From: Spirochaetaceae bacterium
Lineage (GTDB): Bacteria; Spirochaetota; Spirochaetia; Treponematales; Breznakiellaceae
NCBI GenBank assembly: GCA_031265015.1
Contig: JAISDG010000062.1
Coordinates: forward strand, 1-6,894
Length of the DNA: 6,894 nucleotides
Direction: 5' to 3'
The notes under the pieces are model-generated. The model was given only the letters and a program-made list of their open reading frames with translations, was not told the DNA's origin and made no database searches. The position numbers were made by a program, and so were the translations under genes. Positions 1 through 5,486 of the stretch are shown in pieces. The first letter of the stretch is position 1. Each line of letters opens with the position of its first letter.

Positions 1-812
1 CAGGAGGCGGCCTCCCGGTTCTGTTCCACCGGGAAGCCCCAGGCCCCCAGGGCCGCGGCGGCGGCGGTGGAGACGAGGCCGTCCAGGTCGTTGGGGCAGT
101 CGATAAAGACTGCGGCCCCTTGCCGGGCGCTATAGCTCTTTTCCGGCATCGCGGAACGGAGGGCGTCGGTTTCGGCAAACATGGCTCTGGCCCTGCCGGG
201 ATGCAGGATCTGGGCGAATCCCCGGACCGCGTTAAAGTCAGGGCTTCCCCCGTAGGCGGCGGCGAGGTTGAAACGCAGGGCCCGCGAGAAGGCTTCGACC
301 TCGTTTTCCGCCGCGCCGGACAGGGCCAGGAGGGTGTCTCGGACTTTGGCCGCCTCGGGTTCGTAGAGGGTCCAGGCTTCCTCCCGGTCGATAAAGGCCA
401 CCGTCTCCCACGCGCCGGTAGCGGGGTTGACCCAGGGATCTCGGGCATAACGCACCGCTATCAGGCGGGTATAGGAACGCACCAGGGTACTGGTTTCGAG
501 CCGGGATTCGGCGCTGGTCCGACGGTCCTCTCCGGCCCCGGACTGGCGGAAGGATTCTTCGGCGATGATTTCGCTGCTAATCTCGCTTTCAAAGTAGAAG
601 GAGATCCCGTTCAGCGCAGCCAGTTCCGCCTCCTGCAGGGTACTGCTCTGCCCCTGCCGGGCGATATAGGCCGAGCGGGGATAGACGGCTTCCACGTTCC
701 CCGCCCAGGCGGGGGCTGCCGCGTTTTGAGGCGTCCCCGCACAGGCGGCAAACAGCACCGCCAGCCCTGTACATACCGGATACATGATAGTTTTATGTGT
801 AATTGCAGTCAT
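1..812 (-). CDS. LPP20-like lipoprotein, N-terminal 270 residues (3' end outside window)
   Basis: Probable envelope-anchored lipoprotein of unknown function. The frame is open from ATG 812-810 to the left edge with no stop, giving 270 residues. Residues 1-24 form a lipoprotein signal: K7, a hydrophobic stretch at 13-23, and the lipobox L-F-A-A-C with C24 as the acylated cysteine. Phe at -3 is loose for enterobacteria but tolerated in spirochaetes. Residues 44-80 (a YPRSAYIARQG stretch followed by QEAELAALNGI) resemble the start of LPP20-type domains of spirochaete lipoproteins, where a repeated Ala/Glu helix follows an 'aYIA.G.g' strand. A further strand at 111-123 and the later Ala/Leu-rich helices (around 153-185) fit the same family by recollection. 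A 5-Ala run lies at 250-254. It is divergent from ltaE. ATG 785 (M10) is a possible alternative start, but the Shine-Dalgarno favours 812. The family assignment is from memory of the pattern; that it is a lipoprotein is more certain. Confidence 0.82.
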   Translation of the reverse strand, partial: MTAITHKTIMYPVCTGLAVLFAACAGTPQNAAAPAWAGNVEAVYPRSAYIARQGQSSTLQEAELAALNGISFYFESEISSEIIAEESFRQSGAGEDRRTSAESRLETSTLVRSYTRLIAVRYARDPWVNPATGAWETVAFIDREEAWTLYEPEAAKVRDTLLALSGAAENEVEAFSRALRFNLAAAYGGSPDFNAVRGFAQILHPGRARAMFAETDALRSAMPEKSYSARQGAAVFIDCPNDLDGLVSTAAAAALGAWGFPVEQNREAAS

Positions 813-820
813 CCTGCGTA

Positions 821-826
821 CCTCCC
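821..826 (-). promoter_or_regulatory. Shine-Dalgarno of the LPP20-like gene
   Basis: On the minus strand GGGAGG (followed by T) stands 8 bases before ATG 812. The alternative in-frame ATG at 785 has no purine-rich site at that distance, so this site decides the start. It keeps the whole lipoprotein signal, including K7, in the protein. Confidence 0.7.
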
Positions 827-986
827 TGGTATGCCGTAATAAGAATGTTTAGGGGCAGTAAAAAGATTTTTTGAGTGGAAAAAACGTTTAAAATTATGAA
901 AAAAGGAGGGACAAGAGCCGTGCCAAGTTTTGACAAATCCGGAAATAGTTTTCAGATTTTTGACAATTTTTTTGCCCACCCTCGGC

Positions 987-1015
987 ATGGATGTACTTTA
1001 CTACACAGATAGAAT
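987..1015 (+). promoter_or_regulatory. Weak candidate promoter for ltaE
   Basis: TAGAAT at 1010-1015 matches the sigma-70 -10 at five of six positions. The -35 at the right distance (ATGGAT, 987-992, 17-base spacer) is poor. If used, transcription would begin near 1022 and produce a leader of about 130 bases covering the foldable segment before ltaE. Offered only as the best visible candidate. Confidence 0.2.
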
Positions 1016-1036
1016 AAAAAACAAGGCCCAAGAATC

Positions 1037-1133
1037 GCCAGGGACGCTGTAGCCGCTGCCCGTTCACCCAAAGGCGGGGGGGTAGAGTTTTGCGGGGAAC
1101 TTCGGCAAACTGTCAACAGGGCTGTCCCGCGGC
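1037..1133 (+). promoter_or_regulatory. Possible structured 5' leader of ltaE
   Basis: The ends of this segment can pair: GCC-A-GGGAC (1037-1045) with GTCCC-GC-GGC (1124-1133), giving 5 plus 3 base pairs around a small internal loop. Inside it AGTTTTGC (1086-1093) pairs with GCAAACT (1105-1111), seven pairs with one bulged T. A G7 run lies at 1076-1082. The closing stem ends six bases before the aaggag Shine-Dalgarno at 1141-1146. I do not recognise a known riboswitch class. GC-rich DNA folds easily by chance, so this is suggestive only. Confidence 0.25.
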
Positions 1134-1152
1134 CGCATAAAAGGAGTTTTCA

Positions 1153-2190
1153 GTGAGCGAAATTATTGACATCCGAAGCGATACCGTCACGGCGCCTACT
1201 CCGGCCATGCGGAAGGCCATGGCCCGGGCGGAAGTGGGGGACGATGTATACGGCGATGATCCTACCGTTAACGCCCTGGAAAAACTTGGAGCGGAGCTGG
1301 TGGGAAAGGAAGCGGCGGTCTTTGTCCCCTCCGGCACCTTCGGGAACCAGGCCGCCCTGTTTACCTGGTGCGAACGGGGAAGCGAGGTTATCCTGGGGGA
1401 AGACTGCCACATTCTCCAGCACGAGGCGGGGGCCGCCGCGGTCCTTGCCGCCGTCCAGACCAGGCCCATAAACGCCCCGGAGGGGGTTCTGCCGGCCCGG
1501 GAACTGGCCCTGCGGCTGCGAAAAGCGGACATGCACAGCCCGGGGACCAGCCTTATCTGCCTGGAAAACGCCTATTCCGGCAGGGCGGTTCCCCTAAAGG
1601 CCATGGACGGCGTGCGGCGTATCGCGGACCAGTGGAAGCTGCCGGTACATCTGGACGGCGCCCGGATCTTTAACGCCGCCGCCGCCCTGGGCTGCGGCGC
1701 CGCGGATATAGCCGCTAAAGCCGACTCGGTAATGTTTTGCCTTTCCAAGGGACTCTGCGCTCCCGTGGGCTCCCTGCTGGCGGGAACGAAGGAATTTGTA
1801 GAAAGGGCCCGGCGGCGGCGGAAAATTATGGGAGGCGGCATGCGCCAGGCGGGGATCCTGGCCGCCGCGGGAATCATCGCCCTGCGGGAACACCCTTCCC
1901 GGCTGGGAGAAGATCACCGGCGGGCACGGCAGCTGGAAGAGGCCCTGGCCCGTCTCCCGGGCCTTACCGTGGAAAAGGGAGACATCAACCTGGTCTTCTT
2001 CCGCATACCGGATACCCTGCCTGTTCAGGGGGTCATGCAAAAATTTCGTGACCGGGGGATTATCATCAACGAGCCCCTGCAGGGGGCCTTCCGTTTCGCA
2101 CTCCACTACTGGATTGGGGACAGGGAACTGGAAAAACTGACGGAAGTTTCCGAAGCTGTTTTTGGCGCCCCGGCGGGCCGGAAGGCATAA
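1153..2190 (+). CDS. ltaE: Low-specificity L-threonine aldolase
   Basis: Cytoplasmic PLP enzyme that cleaves L-threonine or L-allo-threonine to glycine and acetaldehyde; it can supply glycine or degrade threonine. The 345 residues fit the family (about 330-350). Family marks in order: DIRSDTVTAPTPAMR (6-20), VGDDVYGDDPTVNALE (28-43), the PSGTFGNQAAL loop (59-69), His86, expected to stack on the PLP ring, the HLDGAR motif with Asp168 and Arg171, and the Schiff-base Lys199 in LSKGLCAPVGS. MGGGMRQAG (226-234) is the usual segment after the active-site lysine. The start is GTG 1153, six bases after the Shine-Dalgarno aaggag (1141-1146). The stop at 2188-2190 is followed after four bases by the M24 peptidase gene, so the two are probably co-transcribed and translationally coupled. 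The foldable leader upstream hints at regulation. No catalytic residue looks missing. Confidence 0.95.
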   Translation: MSEIIDIRSDTVTAPTPAMRKAMARAEVGDDVYGDDPTVNALEKLGAELVGKEAAVFVPSGTFGNQAALFTWCERGSEVILGEDCHILQHEAGAAAVLAAVQTRPINAPEGVLPARELALRLRKADMHSPGTSLICLENAYSGRAVPLKAMDGVRRIADQWKLPVHLDGARIFNAAAALGCGAADIAAKADSVMFCLSKGLCAPVGSLLAGTKEFVERARRRRKIMGGGMRQAGILAAAGIIALREHPSRLGEDHRRARQLEEALARLPGLTVEKGDINLVFFRIPDTLPVQGVMQKFRDRGIIINEPLQGAFRFALHYWIGDRELEKLTEVSEAVFGAPAGRKA

Positions 2191-2194
2191 GGCG

Positions 2195-3334
2195 ATGGCG
2201 GCCCGGACGGCGGATAAAAAACCCTTTCAGGAAAGGCTGAACAAAGCCTACGACTGGATGGCCGGGGAAGGCATCGGCATGGCCATGATCGAAGACGCGG
2301 AGGGCCGCAGGGATTCCAGCCTGCGCTGGCTTACGGGGATGCCCGCGGACGCCCTGCTGTTCCTGTCGGTGGAACGGAAGGCTCTGCTGGTACCCTGGGA
2401 TATCAACATTGCCAGGCTCTATGCCGAAGCGGATTACCTGCGGTCCTACGGGGAGTTTGACCGCCTTTCCGTGACGGCCTGCAAAAAAGCGGCGGCGCTG
2501 CTTAAAATACCGCATAACTCGCGGATAGAAATTCCCTCCGTTACCCCCTACCCCCGGTTCCTTGCGTTTATCGAAGCCCTGACGGATTTTGACGTGATCT
2601 GCCGGGAATCGGAAAGCTTTAACGGCGCTTTGGAACAATTCCGCGCGGTCAAGGACGAAGAAGAAATTGCCGTCTACCGCCGGGCCGGGGCAATTACCGA
2701 CGGCATTATCGACCTGCTGGAAAAACAGCTGCGGGGAGGGAAAATAAAAACCGAATATGATGCCGCCCAGCTTATCGAAGGGGAATGCAGGAAACAGGGC
2801 TGCGAAGGTACGGGCTTTGAGACCCTGGCCGCGGGCCCCGATCGGAGCTTTGCCATCCATGCCTTTCCCCCGTACACGACAGAACCCTTTGGCACCCGGG
2901 GGCTGTCTATCCTGGATTTCGGGGTCTCCTACAAAGGATATACCACCGATGTAACCCTGACGGTAGCGGCGAATATTACCAGGGCCCAGGGAAAGCTTGT
3001 GACCCTGACCGAAAAAGCCTGCAAGCTGGCCCTGGAAACGGCCCGGAACGGCAGGGCCGCGGCGGATATTGCCGCCGGGGTGGATGCTTTTTTTGCCGGG
3101 GCAAACAAAAGCATGCCCCATGCCCTGGGTCACGGCATCGGCCTGGACGCCCACGAAAGCCCGGTTCTGCGTAACCGGGGGGATAACGGCTGGATCCTTG
3201 AACCGGGGATGGTGATCACCCTGGAACCGGGCCTCTACGATCCCAAACTGGGGGGCTGCCGGCTGGAGAACGACATACTGATTACGGAACAGGGCGCGGA
3301 AGCGCTGACCCATTCCCGGATTATCCGGTTATAG
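2195..3334 (+). CDS. M24 family peptidase, Xaa-Pro aminopeptidase/dipeptidase type
   Basis: Cytoplasmic dinuclear-metal peptidase, probably removing or splitting residues before proline in peptides. It has 379 residues from ATG 2195. An N-terminal creatinase/prolidase-type domain (about 10-135) is followed by the pita-bread M24 domain (about 150-375). All five metal ligands are visible: Asp241 in LDFGVSY, Asp252 in YTTDVT, His313 in LGHGIGL, Glu344 in TLEPGLYD and Glu358 in RLENDI; His320 in AHESP is the usual second active-site histidine. The linker RAVKDEEEIAVYRRA (150-164) is typical. The frame stays open upstream to a TTG at 2162, but that would overlap ltaE. ATG 2195, four bases after the ltaE stop with gaagg at 2181-2185, is preferred. 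Substrate class (Xaa-Pro aminopeptidase, prolidase or another M24 member) cannot be settled from motifs, so no symbol is given. Confidence 0.92.
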   Translation: MAARTADKKPFQERLNKAYDWMAGEGIGMAMIEDAEGRRDSSLRWLTGMPADALLFLSVERKALLVPWDINIARLYAEADYLRSYGEFDRLSVTACKKAAALLKIPHNSRIEIPSVTPYPRFLAFIEALTDFDVICRESESFNGALEQFRAVKDEEEIAVYRRAGAITDGIIDLLEKQLRGGKIKTEYDAAQLIEGECRKQGCEGTGFETLAAGPDRSFAIHAFPPYTTEPFGTRGLSILDFGVSYKGYTTDVTLTVAANITRAQGKLVTLTEKACKLALETARNGRAAADIAAGVDAFFAGANKSMPHALGHGIGLDAHESPVLRNRGDNGWILEPGMVITLEPGLYDPKLGGCRLENDILITEQGAEALTHSRIIRL

Positions 3335-3379
3335 GGTAAACCCCGCGGCAGACAAAGAACGGCCTTCTTTCAAAACTCC

Positions 3380-3404
3380 GCAACCTTTGCCGTATAACCG
3401 TGTC
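3380..3404 (+). promoter_or_regulatory. Candidate ECF-type promoter of the sigma operon
   Basis: GCAACC (3380-3385) and GTC (3402-3404) are separated by 16 bases. This resembles the general ECF pattern of an AAC-containing -35 and a GTC-type -10. It lies about 95 bases before the first gene of the operon, where an autoregulated ECF promoter would be expected. The elements are short, so chance is a real alternative. A TATTAT (-10-like, 3461-3466) nearer the gene lacks a good -35. Confidence 0.25.
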
Positions 3405-3499
3405 GAAAAAACACAAGGAAAGGAAGGCTCAAAGGGGTGATTTTTTAGTAATCCCCGGGGTATTATGGGATCGTTGCGGATTCAACAAAAGGAACATGT

Positions 3500-3835
3500 A
3501 TGGAAAGATCCTCTGCCGCCCAGGTAGTCATCGCCGTTATTCCCATCGTAGGTATTGTCATGGGCTCGGCGGTTGCTTTTTTCTACCTGCTCTGGTACCA
3601 CAAGCGCAGGATGCTGCTGATTAAAGCCGGCCAATACCACAAACCAAACTTCGATCTGCTGTCATTCAGCCTGCTTACCGGACTTTTATTAACCACCGTG
3701 GGGATAAGCCTTACCGTTTTTCTGGCCCTTATCGGGGGCGCCGGGTACGGCCTTTTGGGAGGAATCATCCCCCTGTCCATGGGAATCGGCCTCTTAGGGT
3801 ACTATATTATTAAACGCAGCGTCCGCGGTTCATGA
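3500..3835 (+). CDS. Small three-helix membrane protein, DUF6249-like
   Basis: A 111-residue inner-membrane protein of unknown function. Three hydrophobic helices lie at about 7-33, 53-77 and 81-104. Between the first two is a short basic cytoplasmic segment (HKRRMLLIKAGQYHKPNFD, about 34-52), and the protein ends in KRSVRGS. This layout, with the 'R-M-x-L-I-x-x-G' piece after helix 1, matches DUF6249-type proteins as I remember them; these are often found beside ECF sigma factors. ATG 3500 has aaaagga (3487-3493) six bases upstream. The stop codon overlaps the sigma-factor ATG (ATGA, 3832-3835), so the two are probably translationally coupled. The 165-base gap before the gene contains a possible ECF promoter. 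A role in the sigma/anti-sigma pathway is inferred from position only. Confidence 0.8.
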   Translation: MERSSAAQVVIAVIPIVGIVMGSAVAFFYLLWYHKRRMLLIKAGQYHKPNFDLLSFSLLTGLLLTTVGISLTVFLALIGGAGYGLLGGIIPLSMGIGLLGYYIIKRSVRGS

Positions 3836-4422
3836 GGGCCGGCGGGTCCGGCCGGCCGGCCATGGGGGAACCGGAAAATACGGCCGGATTTTTGGAAACC
3901 CGGGATGAAGCTATTCTGGTAGATCAGATTCTGTCGGGACAAAAGGAACTGTTCCGGCTGTTAATCGATCGCTACCAGCGAAAGGTTCATGCCATGGGGG
4001 CCAGCTTCTTCCGGAACGCGGAGGATGCCGCGGATTTTACCCAGGAGGTATTTATCAAGGCATACCAGAATCTGGCCTCCTTCGGGGGCCGGTCCCGGTT
4101 TTCTACCTGGCTGTACCGTATTGCCTATAATACCGCGGTGAACGGCATTAACCGGCGCAGGGAATACCAGAGCCTGGCGGAGGACCCGCTGGTGGAAGAA
4201 GGGCCCGAACAGCAGGCCCTGCGGCAGGCGGCCCGGCAGGCGGTAAAAGACGCGGTGGCGGAACTGCCGGAAAAGTACCGGATCTGCGTGGATCTGTTCT
4301 TTTTTTACGACTGTTCCGTCAGGGAAATCGGGGGAATTACGGGGCTGCCGGAAAATACCGTAAAATCCCATGTATTCAGGGCCAAAAAACTGCTGCGGGA
4401 AAAGCTCGGGCAGCTTTTATAG
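3832..4422 (+). CDS. ECF-type RNA polymerase sigma factor
   Basis: Group 4 (ECF) sigma factor that directs RNA polymerase to a dedicated promoter set. It has 196 residues. Region sigma-2 spans about 38-110: the helix ELFRLLIDRYQRKVHAMG, AEDAADFTQEVFIKAYQNL and the promoter-melting segment GRSRFSTWLYRIAYN followed by NRRR. A variable acidic linker (112-130) precedes region sigma-4 (about 132-192), with LPEKYR, the helix-turn-helix SVREIGGITGLPENTVKSHV and RAKKLLREKL. No sigma-1.1 or sigma-3 is present. ATG 3832 overlaps the preceding stop but has no Shine-Dalgarno. ATG 3862 (M11) is a real alternative, and a GC-rich hairpin lies between the two. The next gene, six bases past a Shine-Dalgarno overlapping this stop codon, is its likely anti-sigma factor. 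The target regulon cannot be read from this window apart from possible autoregulation. Confidence 0.93.
   Translation: MRAGGSGRPAMGEPENTAGFLETRDEAILVDQILSGQKELFRLLIDRYQRKVHAMGASFFRNAEDAADFTQEVFIKAYQNLASFGGRSRFSTWLYRIAYNTAVNGINRRREYQSLAEDPLVEEGPEQQALRQAARQAVKDAVAELPEKYRICVDLFFFYDCSVREIGGITGLPENTVKSHVFRAKKLLREKLGQLL
3837..3853 (+). promoter_or_regulatory. GC hairpin at the sigma-factor start
   Basis: GGCCGG (3837-3842), loop CGGGT, CCGGCC (3848-3853): six G-C pairs with a five-base loop, followed by more CCGG units up to 3860. It lies just inside the coding region if translation starts at 3832, or just before the ATG if it starts at 3862. Either way it could limit initiation of the sigma factor. 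A chance GC-rich repeat is also possible. Confidence 0.3.
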
Positions 4423-4431
4423 GAGTACGGC

Positions 4432-4941
4432 ATGAAATGTAATAATGCGATGGATATGATCTATGACGGGGATGAGCCGATCCCGCTTAAACAGCGCTTT
4501 TGTCTGGCCCTTCATATACTGGTATGCGGACACTGCGCGGCCCGCCTGGCCCGCTACGAAGAGGCCATGTATGAACTGCGGACCAGCTTCTTTCCCCCCG
4601 CCCCGGATCTGAGCGGCTCCATCATGGAGCGCATCGGTCGCATATACGAAGAGGACATGGACGCCGAACCTGTTTTTGCCATCCCCGGAGGAGTTTCTAC
4701 CAGGGCCTGGGTTATCGTGGGCTTTATCATCCTGCTTTCCCTGGCCACCCTGTTTTTCGGCAGCGATTTTACCGCGGTTGCTTTGGATCAGGGTTCTTCG
4801 TTTCTGGTACCCCTGGGTCTTACCATCGGCATTGTGCTTACCAGCTACGGCGCCCTTTTTATCGGGAGCCACCTGGAGGAACTGTCGGAACGGTTTCTGG
4901 GGTCCGATTCGCCCTGGGGAAACCGGTTAAAGCCGCGCTAA
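4432..4941 (+). CDS. ZAS-type zinc anti-sigma factor, two-pass membrane protein
   Basis: Probable membrane-bound anti-sigma factor that holds the neighbouring ECF sigma factor inactive. It has 169 residues. The N-terminal zf-HC2/ZAS domain (1-50) carries Cys3 and the signature His28-x3-Cys32-x2-Cys35, giving all four expected zinc ligands. A linker (51-90) leads to two hydrophobic helices at about 92-110 and 124-145, joined by only some 13 residues, then a short charged tail (147-169). With the ZAS domain in the cytoplasm, both ends should be inside and almost nothing outside, unlike RsiW- or RseA-type proteins with a periplasmic sensor domain. ATG 4432 has aggag (4421-4425) overlapping the sigma stop codon, six bases away. 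The pairing with the sigma factor is inferred from operon order and the ZAS motif. Confidence 0.87.
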   Translation: MKCNNAMDMIYDGDEPIPLKQRFCLALHILVCGHCAARLARYEEAMYELRTSFFPPAPDLSGSIMERIGRIYEEDMDAEPVFAIPGGVSTRAWVIVGFIILLSLATLFFGSDFTAVALDQGSSFLVPLGLTIGIVLTSYGALFIGSHLEELSERFLGSDSPWGNRLKPR

Positions 4942-4968
4942 TCTGCCGGGGCAGGATACGCCCGGTTT
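4942..4968. other. Convergent gap between anti-sigma and fliL-like genes
   Basis: Only 27 bases separate the two convergent stop codons. CTGC-CGGG-GCAG (near 4943-4954) can form a four-pair hairpin and GGGC/GCCC another, but neither is followed by a T-run in either direction. There is no supportable rho-independent terminator here. Confidence 0.5.
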
Positions 4969-5442
4969 CTAAAGCCGCATGTATTCCAATATATAGAGGT
5001 CCGCTATCTGTCCCAGATGCAGGGCCGAATTATAACGGCTTAAAAGCTCCCGGCCAATCGTATCTTCGTCCAGGACACTCAATTCCTCCGCGGTAAAGGT
5101 CCCCAGGTATTCCGCGGTGGCCGATTTAAAATACGACACCCGGGACGCCAGTTCCTCCGCAAAGGGCCGGTCGTTTTTATCGTAGGGAAACGCCAGGGAA
5201 ATGACCAGGGTTTCCGGTTCCGGATCCGCGGTGGTAATCCGCATGGAACCGATACCGGAAAAAATGCTGCCCCCCCCGGGGGAGCCGCCGGAGGGCAAAG
5301 GGGTTTCCAGGGTTCCCCGTTTCTTTTTGGCAAGGCCGTAAACCGTTCCGGCCAGAATAATCACCCCCACAAGAACGAGGACGGCTACGAGCGCCCGGTA
5401 CACCAGCAAAGACCGGAAGGGGCGCTTTTCTACACGCTTCAT
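4969..5442 (-). CDS. FliL-like single-pass membrane protein
   Basis: Small inner-membrane protein of 157 residues with an extracytoplasmic C-terminal domain. A basic N-terminus (KRVEKRPFR) leads into one membrane helix (about 13-37), then a basic KKKR, a Gly/Ser/Pro-rich linker (48-65) and a domain at 66-157. The tail has the FliL pattern: a long helix from about 96 to 118 (RVSYFKSATAEYLGTFTAEEL), a second helix (GRELLSRYNSAL) and a closing strand (IADLYILEYMRL). FliL proteins ring the flagellar stator. No other flagellar gene is nearby, so this may be a paralogue with another job. ATG 5442 has no Shine-Dalgarno; the well-placed promoter suggests a leaderless mRNA. The coding strand has a G8 run (5270-5277) in the linker, giving Gly-Gly-Gly. 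It lies 39 bases downstream of the ligase stop. The family call is by pattern, so moderately sure. Confidence 0.75.
   Translation of the reverse strand: MKRVEKRPFRSLLVYRALVAVLVLVGVIILAGTVYGLAKKKRGTLETPLPSGGSPGGGSIFSGIGSMRITTADPEPETLVISLAFPYDKNDRPFAEELASRVSYFKSATAEYLGTFTAEELSVLDEDTIGRELLSRYNSALHLGQIADLYILEYMRL
5270..5277 (-). repeat. G8 homopolymer inside the fliL-like gene
   Basis: The plus strand has eight C followed by five G; on the coding strand this reads five C then eight G, encoding Ser-Pro-Gly-Gly-Gly in the linker at about residues 54-58. Gain or loss of one G would frameshift the protein before its FliL-like domain. G-tracts of about this length are known to vary in Treponema pallidum. 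Confidence 0.75.
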
Positions 5443-5448
5443 GTTTTT

Positions 5449-5477
5449 AGTATAGTAAAGAATACCGTTATTGTTAA
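5449..5477 (-). promoter_or_regulatory. Sigma-70 promoter of the fliL-like gene, probably leaderless
   Basis: On the minus strand the -35 is TTAACA (5477-5472, five of six), the spacer 17 bases and the -10 TATACT (5454-5449, five of six). Counting seven bases on from the -10 places the transcription start at 5442, which is the A of the ATG. The absence of a Shine-Dalgarno before this ATG agrees with leaderless translation. Confidence 0.6.
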
Positions 5478-5486
5478 AGGTTTAAC
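5473..5486. repeat. Inverted repeat over the -35 of the fliL-like promoter
   Basis: GTTAAA-GG-TTTAAC is a perfect palindrome with six-base arms and a two-base centre. It covers most of the -35 element of the fliL-like promoter and the ligase stop codon. Its position suits an operator, but it is short and no regulator is identified. Confidence 0.35.

Larger units (their letters stand above)
813..1152. other. Divergent intergenic region, AT-rich core and GC-rich leader
   Basis: This 340-base gap separates the minus-strand lipoprotein from the plus-strand threonine aldolase, so it must hold both promoters. Bases 840-1020 are clearly AT-rich against the rest of the window. They contain TTTTGACAA twice (928-936 and 958-966), each giving a perfect TTGACA (930-935 and 960-965), but neither has a good -10 at 16-18 bases. 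TAGAAT at 1010-1015 is a 5/6 match to a -10 with a poor -35. Bases 1025-1136 are GC-rich and can fold. I found no convincing -35/-10 pair for the lipoprotein: CATAAT on the minus strand (893-898) has no matching -35. There is no tRNA and no convincing gene. Confidence 0.6.

Noticed and set aside
120..839. A 239-codon plus-strand open frame opposite the lipoprotein
   Set aside because: It is antisense to a frame with a signal peptide, lipobox and Shine-Dalgarno; its product is Gly/Pro/Arg-rich with no domain pattern, as expected from GC-rich DNA.
896..919. ATG 896 as a longer start for the 30-codon leader frame
   Set aside because: No Shine-Dalgarno precedes it, and the strong aggaggg lies downstream of it.
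1041..1054. GGGACGCTGTAGCC resembles part of the GEMM-I (c-di-GMP) riboswitch core
   Set aside because: The conserved upstream CACAGGGCAAACC helix and its spacing are missing.
1115..1133. AACAGGGCTGTCCCGCGG resembles the T-box consensus before ltaE
   Set aside because: The UGGN bulge that pairs with the tRNA end is not intact, no specifier stem is seen, and the likeness is mostly G/C.
2066..3313. A 415-codon minus-strand open frame opposite the M24 peptidase
   Set aside because: It runs across the ltaE end and nearly all of the peptidase gene; the plus-strand protein has all five metal ligands, while this product is low-complexity.
3354..3370. AAAGAA-CGGCC-TTCTTT hairpin after the M24 peptidase as a terminator
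   Set aside because: The stem is A/T-only and no clear T-run follows; too weak to call.
3434..3456. Hairpin of GGG(G)TGATT with AATCCCC in the leader of the DUF6249-type gene
   Set aside because: Seven pairs with a bulge and a seven-base loop; no downstream T-run and no other support.
3400..3624. A 74-codon plus-strand frame starting at GTG 3400
   Set aside because: It overlaps the three-helix membrane gene in another frame and its product has no coherent pattern. The stretch before 3500 reads better as a leader.
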